Both the position numbers and the translations under genes were made by a program. The notes under the pieces were generated by a model that saw only the letters and a list, made by a program, of their open reading frames with translations, ran no database searches and was not told where the DNA came from. From Basidiobolus meristosporus CBS 931.73 (Eukaryota > Basidiobolomycota > Basidiobolomycetes > Basidiobolales > Basidiobolaceae): a stretch of 64,000 bases of DNA. The stretch is from assembly GCA_002104905.1 (NCBI GenBank), contig MCFE01000089.1, forward strand, positions 62,001 through 126,000, written 5' to 3'. This document shows, one piece after another, positions 23,401 to 33,000 of the stretch (its first letter is position 1; each line of letters begins with the position of its first letter).

Positions 23401-23415
23401 GAACCAATCTACTGA
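20413..23415 (+). CDS. Gypsy-2 gag-protease-RT polyprotein
   Basis: A 1000-aa ORF. The gag capsid-like part covers about residues 1-230 (GAPQFDGKNVESFIFKWEKL). A CCHC knuckle lies at C238, C241, H246, C251. The aspartic protease core DSGSEICVMP starts at D473. RT covers about 690-1000, with WFVTKKKNGKLRFIQDMQ, YDLYSGYDQIPLDE and the catalytic FVDDIGIKG near 882-890. All three RT acidic positions appear present. The ORF ends at a TGA (23413-23415) within the post-RT region, probably from CGA. Coding resumes in the same frame for about 100 bases and then shifts. The start ATG is 140 bases after the LTR. There is no env-like ORF. The closest relative in the window is Gypsy-5. Confidence 0.9.
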   Translation: MNSMPLPLSHGAPQFDGKNVESFIFKWEKLCKMCSLSEQEMAEDFPYYCTNDITTKLLRQGDILTDWALMKTYLQTEYGRPQIYYGIEDLRHFGRTGLSKLPLEEFIQQYEDMAKPLLESQAITEFTMTLYLAQGLPQDLARKVDLYAAKDDKSGIPCFAEMKRVLLEAKQTSTFMRLLTSNLPDQSTKEPRSAAADNQAYTTDRIDQLAEQLQKLALKINGSAEVATEGQRPLPRHCIWCDSTQHARQECSELSQLLREGAVQFDADGMLADKEGRRIPTNFQRGGMRALFQKSDSAARKITVDAPIGTHKVNSSSSDNRQYEVDAFATKRHLPEEPAKPILRRPRFEEPEFVIDKRPSMLPTQDPLPHFQMTSKIASYSSPQLITEKLLKQNLTLSVGEIMSVSPSVRKTFDEQLRTRRQAVEHMDTHIIQTNHEDHQQDDNTTEYKTFYSVATAVVKGYIYDDPVDCHIDSGSEICVMPLDFWKTLKSKELLPVDRDIGWNMTDANSGSSPLYGVVHKFPIEGQGIKVWLPLFICQKANFDLPLGRPWETSTKATTTNYSDGSVWYTIQGSNPGLQSTFCGVTPNNKRTHTACQKAHLVMEEDEEPDNIHLNIWSCSLGIQEQTAMVRTKYKTVEQKIRPSLTPLTDGSRPADYIRPPEETPDDTRLTPERLKQLIIGDGNLTPEEILLFKETLKRHDKVFSYNDKEMGLLKTSVEKPIKIHTVPHTPWSFKPYPLPRGLQADVHDLLKKKIEAGILEPCHGPYANRWFVTKKKNGKLRFIQDMQPANAVTIRDAAISPSIDDFAESFSGHSIYSTYDLYSGYDQIPLDETSRDMFALQTPFGLLRMTRLSQGATNSVAQFQRCMVNVLYQFIPEKLAVFVDDIGIKGSKFRDTTEVMPGVRKFVYDHIADNDAILGAIEEAGLTISGEKSSFGVSEISIVGQKCNTFGCSPGDSKTQKICNWPTPTNLTQARGFAAACGFFRIWIPRFSEIAEPIY

Positions 23416-25265
23416 CTACAGAGAAAGAATACCCCATTTATCTGGGGAGAAGAGCAAGAAGAAGCCATGCAATTACTGAAAGAGGCCTTAGTATCTCCAC
23501 CAGTTCTAAGACCCTTGACTATCAAAACACTGAATGCCCACCTATTTTGACAGTGGATGCAAGCCCCATAGGAGCTGGAGCACTACTTGGACAAGATGAT
23601 GAAGATGGCAACCGCTATGCCTGCAGATATGAGAGCTGCCTATCCTCTCCTAGAGAACAAAGATACTCACAGATTAAGAGAGAACTACTAGGAGTTGTGA
23701 AGATGCTAAGGAAACTGAAGTCACAACTCTACATGACACATTTTATCCTGGAGACAGATGCCAAGCCACTTATAGGAATGATCAACAAGCCTGACCTACC
23801 TGATGATGCCACAAACCGATGGATGGCATGGCTGAAAATGTTTGACTTTGAGGTCAAACATATCCCTGGCAAGACAAATGTTGTGGCTGATGCACTCTCC
23901 AGGAAGGGACCACAATTATTTGAAGACTTGGACCCTCACTTTGATGAAATTATTGATGCAGAGATCCGACAGATTGCCATCAAAGACCAAGAGAGAACTA
24001 CCTGGAGTCTGATCAAGGAATATCTAAGGACACTTAAGAAACCTAGTTGGATGGATATTCAGGAGTTTAGAAAACTCAGGAAGAAGGCACACCACTACTA
24101 TCTTAAAGATGATCTTCTCTTTAAGCGAGTGAAGCCTGGACTTATGCCAAGAAGAGTAGTCACTACCCCTCAAGAGCAACTGAACATCATGACAAGTATC
24201 CACCAAGGAGAACCAGGAGGACATAGAGGACAAGAAGCCACATACAATACTACAGCTCAGAGGTACTACTGGGAAAACATGTACTATGATATCCAACACT
24301 TTGTTGAGTCATGTGTAGCCTGCCAGAAGAGATCCTCCAAGCGTTATGAAGAACCACTGCATCCTACTTACACAATCTGTCTATGGCAAAAGGTTGGTAT
24401 TGACCTTGTCCACATGCCAACAGCTGGATCAAAAAAGTACCTGATTGTTGCTAGAGATGACCTTAGTGGATGGGCAGAGGCTCGAGCCTTGCCCAACAAC
24501 AAGAGCCATACCATATGGAGATTTATACTTGAAGACATCATCTGCAGGTTTGGCTGCATCCGACAGTTTGTTGCTGACAGAGGAGAGATGACATCCCAAA
24601 TGATCCAGGAGTTGTGCTCAAAGTACAAGATACACATTGCTTTTACAACAGCTTACCACCCTCAAGCCAATGGAATGATAGAGAGAGGACATGGACCATT
24701 GGTAAACTCTCTTGTCAAGACCTGTGAGAATAACACAACACTGTGGCCACAGCAATTACACCTAGCACTCTGGGCAGATAGAATTACTACCAAGAGAACA
24801 ACTGGATTATCGCCATTCAAGCTACTCTATGGACATGACTGCATACTACCAGTTGAGTTAAACACAGTCACTTGGAACTCATTGAATTGGAGATCCAATA
24901 TGCAGACTGAAGACCTCCTTGCAACTCGCATACAGCAACTTGATCACCATGACTTGAATATCAGCAGAGCTGCTGAACAACTTAAGGATACACGACTAAA
25001 GAACAAGGTGCCCTTTGACAAATCACACCCAACAAGACCAAAACCACTATCACTAGGAGACCCAGTATTACTCTACAATTCTACCTTGGACAAGCAATGG
25101 AGTCGGAAGTTTGACAACAAATGGACTGGCCCCTACCTCATTTCCAAAGTGATTGGAAATGGAAGTTATTACATATCTGAGCTTGACAACACCCAGTTGA
25201 GAACACCAGTTGCTGGAAATCGACTTAAGTTATTCAAGCATAGGAATTTTGCACATCAAGATTAG
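23416..25265 (+). CDS. Gypsy-2 RNase H-integrase part
   Basis: The continuation of pol after a stop and one frameshift near 23520-23545. The open part from 23547 encodes 572 aa. RNase H: LTVDASPIGAG, then ELLGVVKML and ETDAKPLIGM. Integrase: HHCC zinc region (GGHRGQE ... CVACQK) near residues 220-265, and catalytic D286 (VGIDLVHM), D344 (VADRGEM) and E379 (MIERGH). The C-terminal GPYLISKVIGNGSY block is near 530. It ends 39 bases before the 3' LTR, after a purine-rich GAGAGGGGGGTGGA tract. The apparent TTG start at 23547 is not a real start; translation would come from the upstream frame. Confidence 0.88.
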
Positions 25266-25288
25266 TTTGCTTTGACCCAAGTTCAAAG

Positions 25289-25304
25289 CTGAGAGGGGGG
25301 TGGA
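25289..25304 (+). promoter_or_regulatory. Gypsy-2 polypurine tract
   Basis: CTGAGAGGGGGGTGGA lies immediately before the 3' LTR start at 25305, the expected place for the plus-strand primer. Confidence 0.7.
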
Positions 25305-26375
25305 TGTAGTGGGGTGACAGTGACACCCACTGACAGATGTGCTCATTCCCTTATTTTCTACTTCCCTATATCCCTACTACACTCATTTTAGTTTTATCCC
25401 ATTTGTCTTACCCAATCAGTACTATCCCATAAGCCGGTTGACTATCACACCTGCTTACCTTATTGCATAAGTTACCCCTCACTTTATGTAAGATTACTAG
25501 CTATAAGTACTTCTATATTAGGCAAGTACCCGCGCCAGTACCCGTGACACATGATCAGCCCGTGTCACCATCCCTACCATTTCCATACCATATATGGTAT
25601 CCCCATGTTACACAGGTTTCAGAATACTGATTCCTGATTGGTTGGATGTGCTGTGCCTCTTAGAACCTTCCGGCACCTACTTAGAACATTCTTAGGTCAT
25701 TCTGATGTCATTAAGATTTCTATTGATATCCGGAACCTTCTGGAACACCATGATTAGTAATCACTTAGCCAGTGAGAAAAGTATATAAGGGAGGCTATCC
25801 CTCAACAATAAATCATCATCCCTTTTATCAATATACCAACTTGTTGATTAGTGTGATCACTGCTACCTGCTGCTACCTGAACTTCCAACCCTAGACCACA
25901 GGACACTCCCAGGAAACCGCGCTGACAGCCAACTGACCTTGGAGGCACTACTTGTGAGGAATACTCAGAGTAGGTATCTTTTATTATATTTGATTCTTTC
26001 CCAAGTTTGTTCTTGTACAGGCAAAGATACTTTTCTGTCTTTGTAACTATTGACCAAAGCTGCATTCTTATCAAGCCCCTGCTGGTGGAGTTTACAGTTG
26101 TTTTGACTTTGGAAGCTTTAGTACATTGTCATCTCAAAGGACGCTGAACCCAGCACATACTTTTGTTATGACGCCAACTAAGTTGGGGATTGTAGCTCAA
26201 TAGTTTTCCCTTGACAAGCTTGTGGCTTTATACCCCTTCACATTAGATTAGAGACAGAACCCAAGTATTCCTAGCAAGCTTTTGCCAGAGGTTATCGCAC
26301 CCAGTGAACACCCCACACACAAAACACTTGAGAAGTGTTGGACGTATCTCTCCCTTGGACTTATACACCACCACA
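25305..26375 (+). repeat. Gypsy-2 3' LTR (1071 bp)
   Basis: The same length as the 5' LTR, and followed by the second GCGC. Gypsy-1 gag continues immediately after it on the minus strand. Confidence 0.93.
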
Positions 26376-26379
26376 GCGC

Positions 26380-26911
26380 CATGGTAGTCATTCCTTGTTG
26401 CTACAGGCTAAGGATCTGGAGTAACTGTTGCTGCTGAGCCAGGATTTGTTGCATAGCATTCATCCATTCTTGATTCTTGGACATCTTGAGGGAGGCTTCT
26501 TCTTTCTTCAGGAGGGATGTTTCTGCTTATTGCTGCTACCAATGTTACAAGTCTTGGTATAAGAGTTGTAGGGGAATAGGCGGTTTAGCTAGTATTGTAT
26601 TCACTAAAACTTGAACTGATCTTTATTGAGATTCCAACAGCTCCTTACATACATTTTGCCAGGTCAATTGCTGACTAATTGTATTTCCTAATGTAGGTTG
26701 TGGCTGATGACTCATTTGGTGGCATCATCATCACCCAATAAGATCCTACTTAATACATCTATTTCTGTCTGATAAGGATCTGCTGATTCATTTGCTGACT
26801 AATGCTACTAAATTGATAGATAATACTGATATACTGATAAGCTACACATATATCTAATTGATTTGACTAAAAACTGATTGAACTTAAACATTCAAGTGGC
26901 GGATCATAACA
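26380..26911 (-). mobile_element. Gypsy-1 gag N-terminus and 5' LTR
   Basis: 26380-26540 is the reversed gag start (MSKNQEWMNA), and 26543-26911 the reversed family 1 LTR (369 bp). Between them the sequence TTGCTGCTACCAA reads on the minus strand as TTGGTAGCAGCAA, the family primer-binding site. This closes the minus-strand Gypsy-1 that begins at 15171. Confidence 0.87.
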
Positions 26912-27280
26912 TTCTTACGGCAGTATTAAAGGAGAATTCCTCTACTCCAGCAACCTACAAGGTACAGACTCCTTTGAAGAAATATTCAGTTATATTTCCG
27001 GAGGAACCTGCAAGCCTACCACCAGTCAGAGATGTTGATCATGCCATTGACTCAAGAGATAGCCCTCCAATGAGTAAGACACCTTACAGAATGAGTCCAT
27101 TGGAGTTGGAGGAGATGAAGAGACAAACAGATTGGTTATTGGAGCAAGGATATATCAGACCCAGCAAGTCACCTTGGGGAGCACCAGTACTCTTTGTGAA
27201 AAAGAAGGATGAAACACTTAGGATGTGCATTCACTACAGAGCCCTCAACTCATTTACCATGAAGAATAAGTACCATATTT
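26912..27280 (+). pseudogene. Gypsy-3 pre-RT and RT start, resumed
   Basis: Continues the plus-strand Gypsy-3 cut at 15170. The frame [17 protein letters not shown] to [13 protein letters not shown] is open for over 110 codons. It stops near 27280, just before the family-2 LTR cluster. Most of RT and early RNase H are missing between here and 29479. Confidence 0.82.
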
Positions 27281-27292
27281 ATTGTTAGGCAG

Positions 27293-29478
27293 TGTTGTAG
27301 TGTATAGGTCCAAGGGGGAGATATGTTGTAGTGGTGTATAAATCCAAGGGAGAGATACATTGTAGTGGGGTCATAGTGACACCCATAGGCAGATGTGCTC
27401 ATTCCCATATGTTTGCTTCCCTAAAAAAGATTACCCCCCCCTAAATTAGTATCATCCCAAATTGCAATATTTTCTATCTGTCTATGTGATTATTACTATG
27501 TGACCTGGCAAACTATTTGTCAATATTAACCCGTTGCACAAGCTATTCCTATTCCTTCCCAAGATGCCAAGATAAGATAGTTACCATATAAGGCTAGTAT
27601 CTCCAACAGTACCTATGTCATGTGATCATCTTGGTCTCATAACCCTTGTATCACACTACCATATGAGGTAACTACATGACACAGAGGTTTTATATTACCA
27701 CTATCTGATTGGCTAGGTGCTACTATATCTCATAGAACAATCCACCAAGTGTTTGAGCTATTTTTAGTGCACAATGACATGATTGGCTGTCTACTACTGT
27801 CTGGAAACTTCCAAAAAGTATTTTCTAGCAAGAATTTGAGCAGCAAAAAAGTATACATGGGAGGCTATCCCTTGAAAATAAATCATCCCTCTTCCAATAT
27901 TCCAACTTATTGATTAGTGAGATCACCACTGCCTGTTACCACTATTTTCTGACTCAGACCTGACAATACTCCCAGGAAACCACGCCAACAGCCAACTGAT
28001 CTTGGAGGCACTACTTGTGTGGAATACTCAGAGTAGGTGTATTTTATTATATTGGATTGTTTTCCCAAGTTTGTTCTTGTACAGGCAAAGATACTTTTCA
28101 GACTTTGTAACTATTAGTCAAAGCTGCATTCTTATCAAGTCCCTGTTGGTGGAGTTTACAGTTGTTTTGACTTTGGAAGCTTTAGTACACTGTCATCTCC
28201 AAGGACATTATAGCCATTATAAACTTTTGTCAAGATGCCAACTAAGTTGGCAATTGTGCTCAATAGTTTTCCCTTGACAAGCTTGAGGCTTTATCCCCCT
28301 TCACATTAGATTAGACAAGAGACCCGGTATTCCTAGCAAGCTTTTGCCAGAGGTTGGCACACCCAGTGAACACCCCACACGTATTCACACTTGAGAAGTG
28401 TTGGCTGTATTTTGCCCTTTGGACTTATACACCACCACAACATCCAACACTTCTCAAGTGTTTTGTGTGTGGGGTGTTCAGTAGGTGCAATAACCTCTGG
28501 CAAAAGCTTGCAAGGTATACTTTGGTTTTGTCTCTAATCTAACGTAATGGGGTATAAAGCTACAAGCTTGTCAAGGGAAAACTATTGAGCTACAATCCCC
28601 AACTTAGTTGGTGTCTTAACAAAAGTATGTGCTGGGTTCAGCATCCTTTGAGATGACAATGTACTAAAGCTTCCACAGTCAAAGCAACTGTAAACTCAAC
28701 CAGCAGGGACTTGATAAGAATGCAGCTGTGGTCAATAGTTTCAAAAACAGAAAAGTATAATTGCCTGTACAAGAACAAACCTGGGAAAAAATCAAATATA
28801 ATAAAAAATACCAGCTCTGAGTATTACTCACAAGTAGTGCCTCCAATGTCAGTTGACTGTCAGCGCAGTGTCCTGGGAGTGTCCTGTGGTCTGGGTTGGA
28901 AGTTCAGGTAGCAGCAGGTAGCAGTGATCACACTAATCAACAAGTTGGTATATTGATAAAAGAGATGATGATTTATTGTTGATGGATAGCCTCCCTTATG
29001 TACTTTTCCTACTGGCTAAGTGATTACTAATCATGGTATTCCAGAAGGTTCCAGATATCAATAGAAATCTTAATGACATCAGAATGACCCAAGAATGTTC
29101 TAAGTAGGTGCTGGAAGGTTCTAAGAGGCACAGCACTTCCAACCAATCAGAAATTAGTACCCTGAAACCTGTGTAATGTAGGGATACCATATATAGTATG
29201 GAGGTGATAGGGATGGTGACATGGGTTGATCATGTGTCATGGGTACTGATGCAGGTACCTGCCTAATATAGAAGCACTTGCTGCTAGTAATCTTACATAA
29301 AGTGAGGGATAATCTATGCAATAAGGTTAGCAGGGGTGATAGTCAACCAGCTTTTGGGATAGTACTGATCAGGCAAGACAAATTGGATAAAACTAAAATA
29401 TGTGTAGTAGAGAAATAGGGAAGTAGAAAATATGGAAAGAGCACATCTATAAGTGGGTGTAACTGTCACCCAACTACA
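27293..29478. mobile_element. Nested family-2 solo LTRs
   Basis: 27293-27326 is the first 34 bases of a reversed Gypsy-2 LTR. At 27327 a second reversed LTR starts, and after its own first 34 bases it is interrupted by a forward LTR (27361-28439). The second LTR resumes at 28440 and ends at 29478. The forward LTR is flanked by ACAT on both sides (27357-27360 and 28440-28443). Both interruptions hit the same place, LTR positions 31-34, where the intact family-2 LTR reads ACGT. The result is a tail-to-tail inverted pair of about 1 kb arms. Confidence 0.82.
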
Positions 29479-30849
29479 ACACTGCCAAGATTAAAAATAC
29501 CTGACTTCAGAAAAGAGTTTACTCCATACACAGATGCTTCAGACTATGCCATTGGTGGAGTGTTGAGCCAAGAACACAAGGGAAAGGACTACCCAGTGGC
29601 CTTTGAATCCAAGAAACTGAGCTCAGCAGAACAAAACTATCCAGTACACAAGTAGGAGATGTTTGCTATAATACATTGTTTGAAGACATGGTGATGCTAT
29701 ATTGAAGGACTCTAATGCATTATGAAGACTGATCATGCCACTGTCCAGAATAAATTTTCTCAGAAGGTACTCTCTAGAAGAATTACAAGATGGAGTGAAT
29801 ACGTTCAGCAATTTGATTTGGAGACTGTCTACTGCCCTGGGAAAAGCAACACAGTTGCTGAAGCCTTATCAAGATTAGAATCAGTGGCACAACTGAGCTT
29901 GGTGCATGAATCAGATTGGCCTAGCCTATTACAAAAATACTCAGAGGACCAATCCATTCCTGATGAGGTGGATGAAGAGATCAAGAAAATAATCCAAGAT
30001 GGAGCCAGCAAATTTGTGGTACAGGATGAAACACTACTGAACTGCTGATGGAAGCCCTATTGCCTATTGCCCTTATGTTGCTTGCCTAGATTTAATACAC
30101 AAGCTACACAATGAATATGGACATCTTTGATTGAAGGAACCTATAGCCTTGTGAAAGCCAGGGCATGGTGGCCCAGAATGAAACAAGACATTGAGTAGCT
30201 AGTGAAAACATGGCCAAATTGCCAAATCAACCCAGGCCAGCCACAGAAAATTGCTGAACTCTTTCCCTTGGAGCCTGTAAGACCATCCAAAAGATGAGGA
30301 ATTGACTTTATTGGAAGACTGCCAACTTCCAGGAAATGCAACCATTGAATCAAAGTAGTATTTGACCATGCCACCAAATGGCTAGTGTCCAAAGCAGTAC
30401 CTATAGCCAATGTACAAGAAGTTGCAAGTTTCATCTACCATGAGATCCTTATAAAATTTGGATTTCCTGTAGAGATTCTATCCAAAAGAGAAGCAAAATA
30501 TTTGGCAAAAACATTGGATGCCTACCTGGAAATGCAACACATCAGACACTTGAAAACCTTGGTATAGCACCCTAGAACTGATGGAATGACTGAGTGGCTT
30601 AATGGATCATTTCAGAAAATGCTGACCTCATATGCAAATGAAGCTGTCAGTAAAAGGGATGAGTAAATAGACCAAGCACTTTTTGCATGCAGAGCTAGAG
30701 TACACAACACCACCAAACAAGCTCCATTTAACTTAGTGTATGAATGTGAACTAAGGATTCCAGGAGATCTCGCACAATTAAACCATCAAGATATTGATAT
30801 TACAAGAAAAGCAATTCAGGAAGACCCTCTCAACTTTATTAGAGGATAA
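29479..30849 (+). pseudogene. Gypsy-3 RNase H and integrase relic
   Basis: Resumes with CTGCCAAGATTAAAAATACC, equal to the start of RNase H at 7200. [14 protein letters not shown] is readable, then a frame at 29722-30048 (KVLSRRITRWSEYVQQFD). Integrase is scattered over 30130-30780 with many stops, and its C-terminus is deleted. It runs into the 3' LTR. Confidence 0.83.
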
Positions 30850-31218
30850 TATTATGATCAACAGTTGAATGTTTAATTTAGATTAGTTCTTGGCCAAATC
30901 AATTAGCTATGTGTTTAGCCTATCAGTATATCAGTGTTATCTATCAAATCAGTAGCATTAGTCAGCAAATGAATCAGCAGATCCTTATCAGACAAGAATT
31001 GATATATTGAGTAGGACCTTATTAGGTGATGATAGTGCAATTGAATGAGTCATCATCCACAACCTATATTTGGAAATACAATTAGTGAGCAAGCAATCAG
31101 GCAAAATGTATATAAGGAGCTGCTAGAACCTCAATAAAAGTCAGTTCAAGTTTTAGTGAGCATAAAAACTAGCTAAACTCCATATACCTCTACAGCTCTT
31201 ATATCAAGGCTTGTAACA
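30850..31218 (+). repeat. Gypsy-3 3' LTR
   Basis: Starts TATTATGATC (decayed TGTTATGATC) and ends GCTTGTAACA, 369 bp. The flanking bases TCAG do not match GGAG before the 5' LTR, so no target duplication can be shown for this element. Confidence 0.83.
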
Positions 31219-31259
31219 TCAGCACTTTACCATCATACTATCTATACTATCTAGAAGTG

Positions 31260-32200
31260 TTAAAATGCCAAAGAAAAATCCCATCTCTACCTTTTGATTT
31301 CTGATTTGAGCATTTTTTGTCAGGGATGTGATCACAAACATCACTGCTTAAGTGGCAGGGCCACTTTGTTTCAGAGTCAATATATCATTCATTACTGTGG
31401 CTATTTGCACTCTCTTATACAGCTATAAGTAGTAGCTTATCTGTAGTTGAATAATTTGCCTGCTGTAGCTTCTGCATCCTGTTTCATTGTTTCTTTGTAC
31501 TCTCTTGCCCAGTGTCACGACTTCTTAAAGTTGCCACAGCAGCCAGGTTTTCTTTAGTTCTAGTGCTTTCCCTACTTTTTTGGGAGCCTTCTTGAGCTGA
31601 ATACAGCATTGGCTTCAATCTTCCCTGCTTGGTCATTATGTCTGAGTTCTTCATGAGGAAGTTTTTATTAACATAGTCTAAGATCAGATTATCTTCTCCG
31701 CTATCAAGAGATAATATAAGTGACTAATACTTGCCTGGTAAGCTGCCAAGTAGTCTAAGTATGTGTACTTCATCATCTATACTAACATTGCTGCTACAAA
31801 GCTCTTCTGCAAGTATTTCTATTCTAGTCAAGAGCTCTAGTATGTCATCCTGTGGCTACTTCCTCATATACAAGAGCTTTCATTCTAGATAAAGCATGCA
31901 TGATACTGGTTTTGCTCAGAAAATCTTCATTTGGGAATGGTATGCTGCTTTGGCTGTATTACAACCATGAATCTGTCCAAAGAAGGAATTTTGAACATTG
32001 CTGCACATGGCGTCAAAGGCTGATCTCACCTTCTCTTGAATTTGTACATCTTTTTCTGACATTCCTCTGGGCTTCACTGGATACAAGAAGTTTAGCAAGG
32101 AAATAGTAGCAACAGTTGCTCTGTTGCTTGTTTGCATAGATGCTCAAAGTTAATATATATGTGGAAGTAATATATTTGCAACACTAAGTTGATAAATCCA
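31260..32200 (-). pseudogene. Copia relic (integrase end, zinc knuckle, gag, LTR stub), minus
   Basis: Reads leftward like Copia-A. A gag piece lies at 31916-32137 (SFFGQIHGCNTAKAAYHS), and a protease-side block around 31375-31420 corresponds to YIDSGV. The C-terminal integrase block at 31310-31350 matches KRSKLE. An LTR stub lies at about 32145-32200. Large deletions and stops. Probably continuous with 12620-13240 before the Gypsy-3 nest entered. Confidence 0.65.
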
Positions 32201-33000
32201 GATCAGCAGCAGGATTTTGCAGTGAGGCTGTCCTGATGCCAGCAGCTTGGAGCTCTTGACCCACTTCTTAATCATGAGACAGGATTGTGATGGGGTTTGC
32301 AGATTTTAGTGCCAGATCAAGTTAAATACTTGATAGTGTCTTAACATATTCTTGCCAACAATTGCAAGCCATTCTGACAGGCTTGATGTGCTCTACACTT
32401 ATTTTAGCAGACTCAATCAGTCATATATCTAAGTTTCTTATATGGCAACAACTATAACAGGATTTTTATGACTGCTTTATAGACTTCTGCTAGCAGAATA
32501 ATGGCAGCACAGTGGACTACAGCTAGATCATTATGATTCAACCATACCAGCTTACCAAGTGCTACTTTTTTCTGTCTTCATTATGCCTTATATGTATTCC
32601 ATTATGGAATTGTCTCACTTAATTAGCTTACACACTACTACAATGAATATTCCAGAAATTGCTTTGATAACAAAGATTAAGCCTACTCCTATCCTAAATC
32701 TGCCAGCTTACCACATCAATAATGGACTTTTTTGAATTGTATATTCTTGATCAGATTGGTCTATGAAAGTACAAGTAACTTAACTTGTACTTCTATTTCC
32801 TCACACATCAGCTCCAGTAGAAACTCTCCAGAGATGAGGATGCTGATGTTTTAGGAGTCCACTTGATTATTGCTATATTATGAGCTAGCACTTGACTAAA
32901 TGATTTGTTTCAGATTATTAACCTAAGAATTATCTTATAAGATATTTGCTGACTATCAGGAATTGGTGAAGTATGGAATTTTAGGAAAGCTTGAATCATA
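32200..33000. other. No recognisable feature
   Basis: About 800 AT-rich bases without a credible reading frame or a match elsewhere in the window, apart from a short TAGTGCCAGATCAAG that resembles MITE subterminal repeats. Confidence 0.5.

Noticed and set aside
23547-23549. Independent start of the Gypsy-2 integrase ORF.
   Set aside because: The codon is TTG and homologous coding sequence runs upstream across a frameshift, so it is part of pol.
27361-29478. A programmed inverted repeat or origin of replication.
   Set aside because: Fully explained by solo LTRs in opposite orientation with an ACAT duplication.
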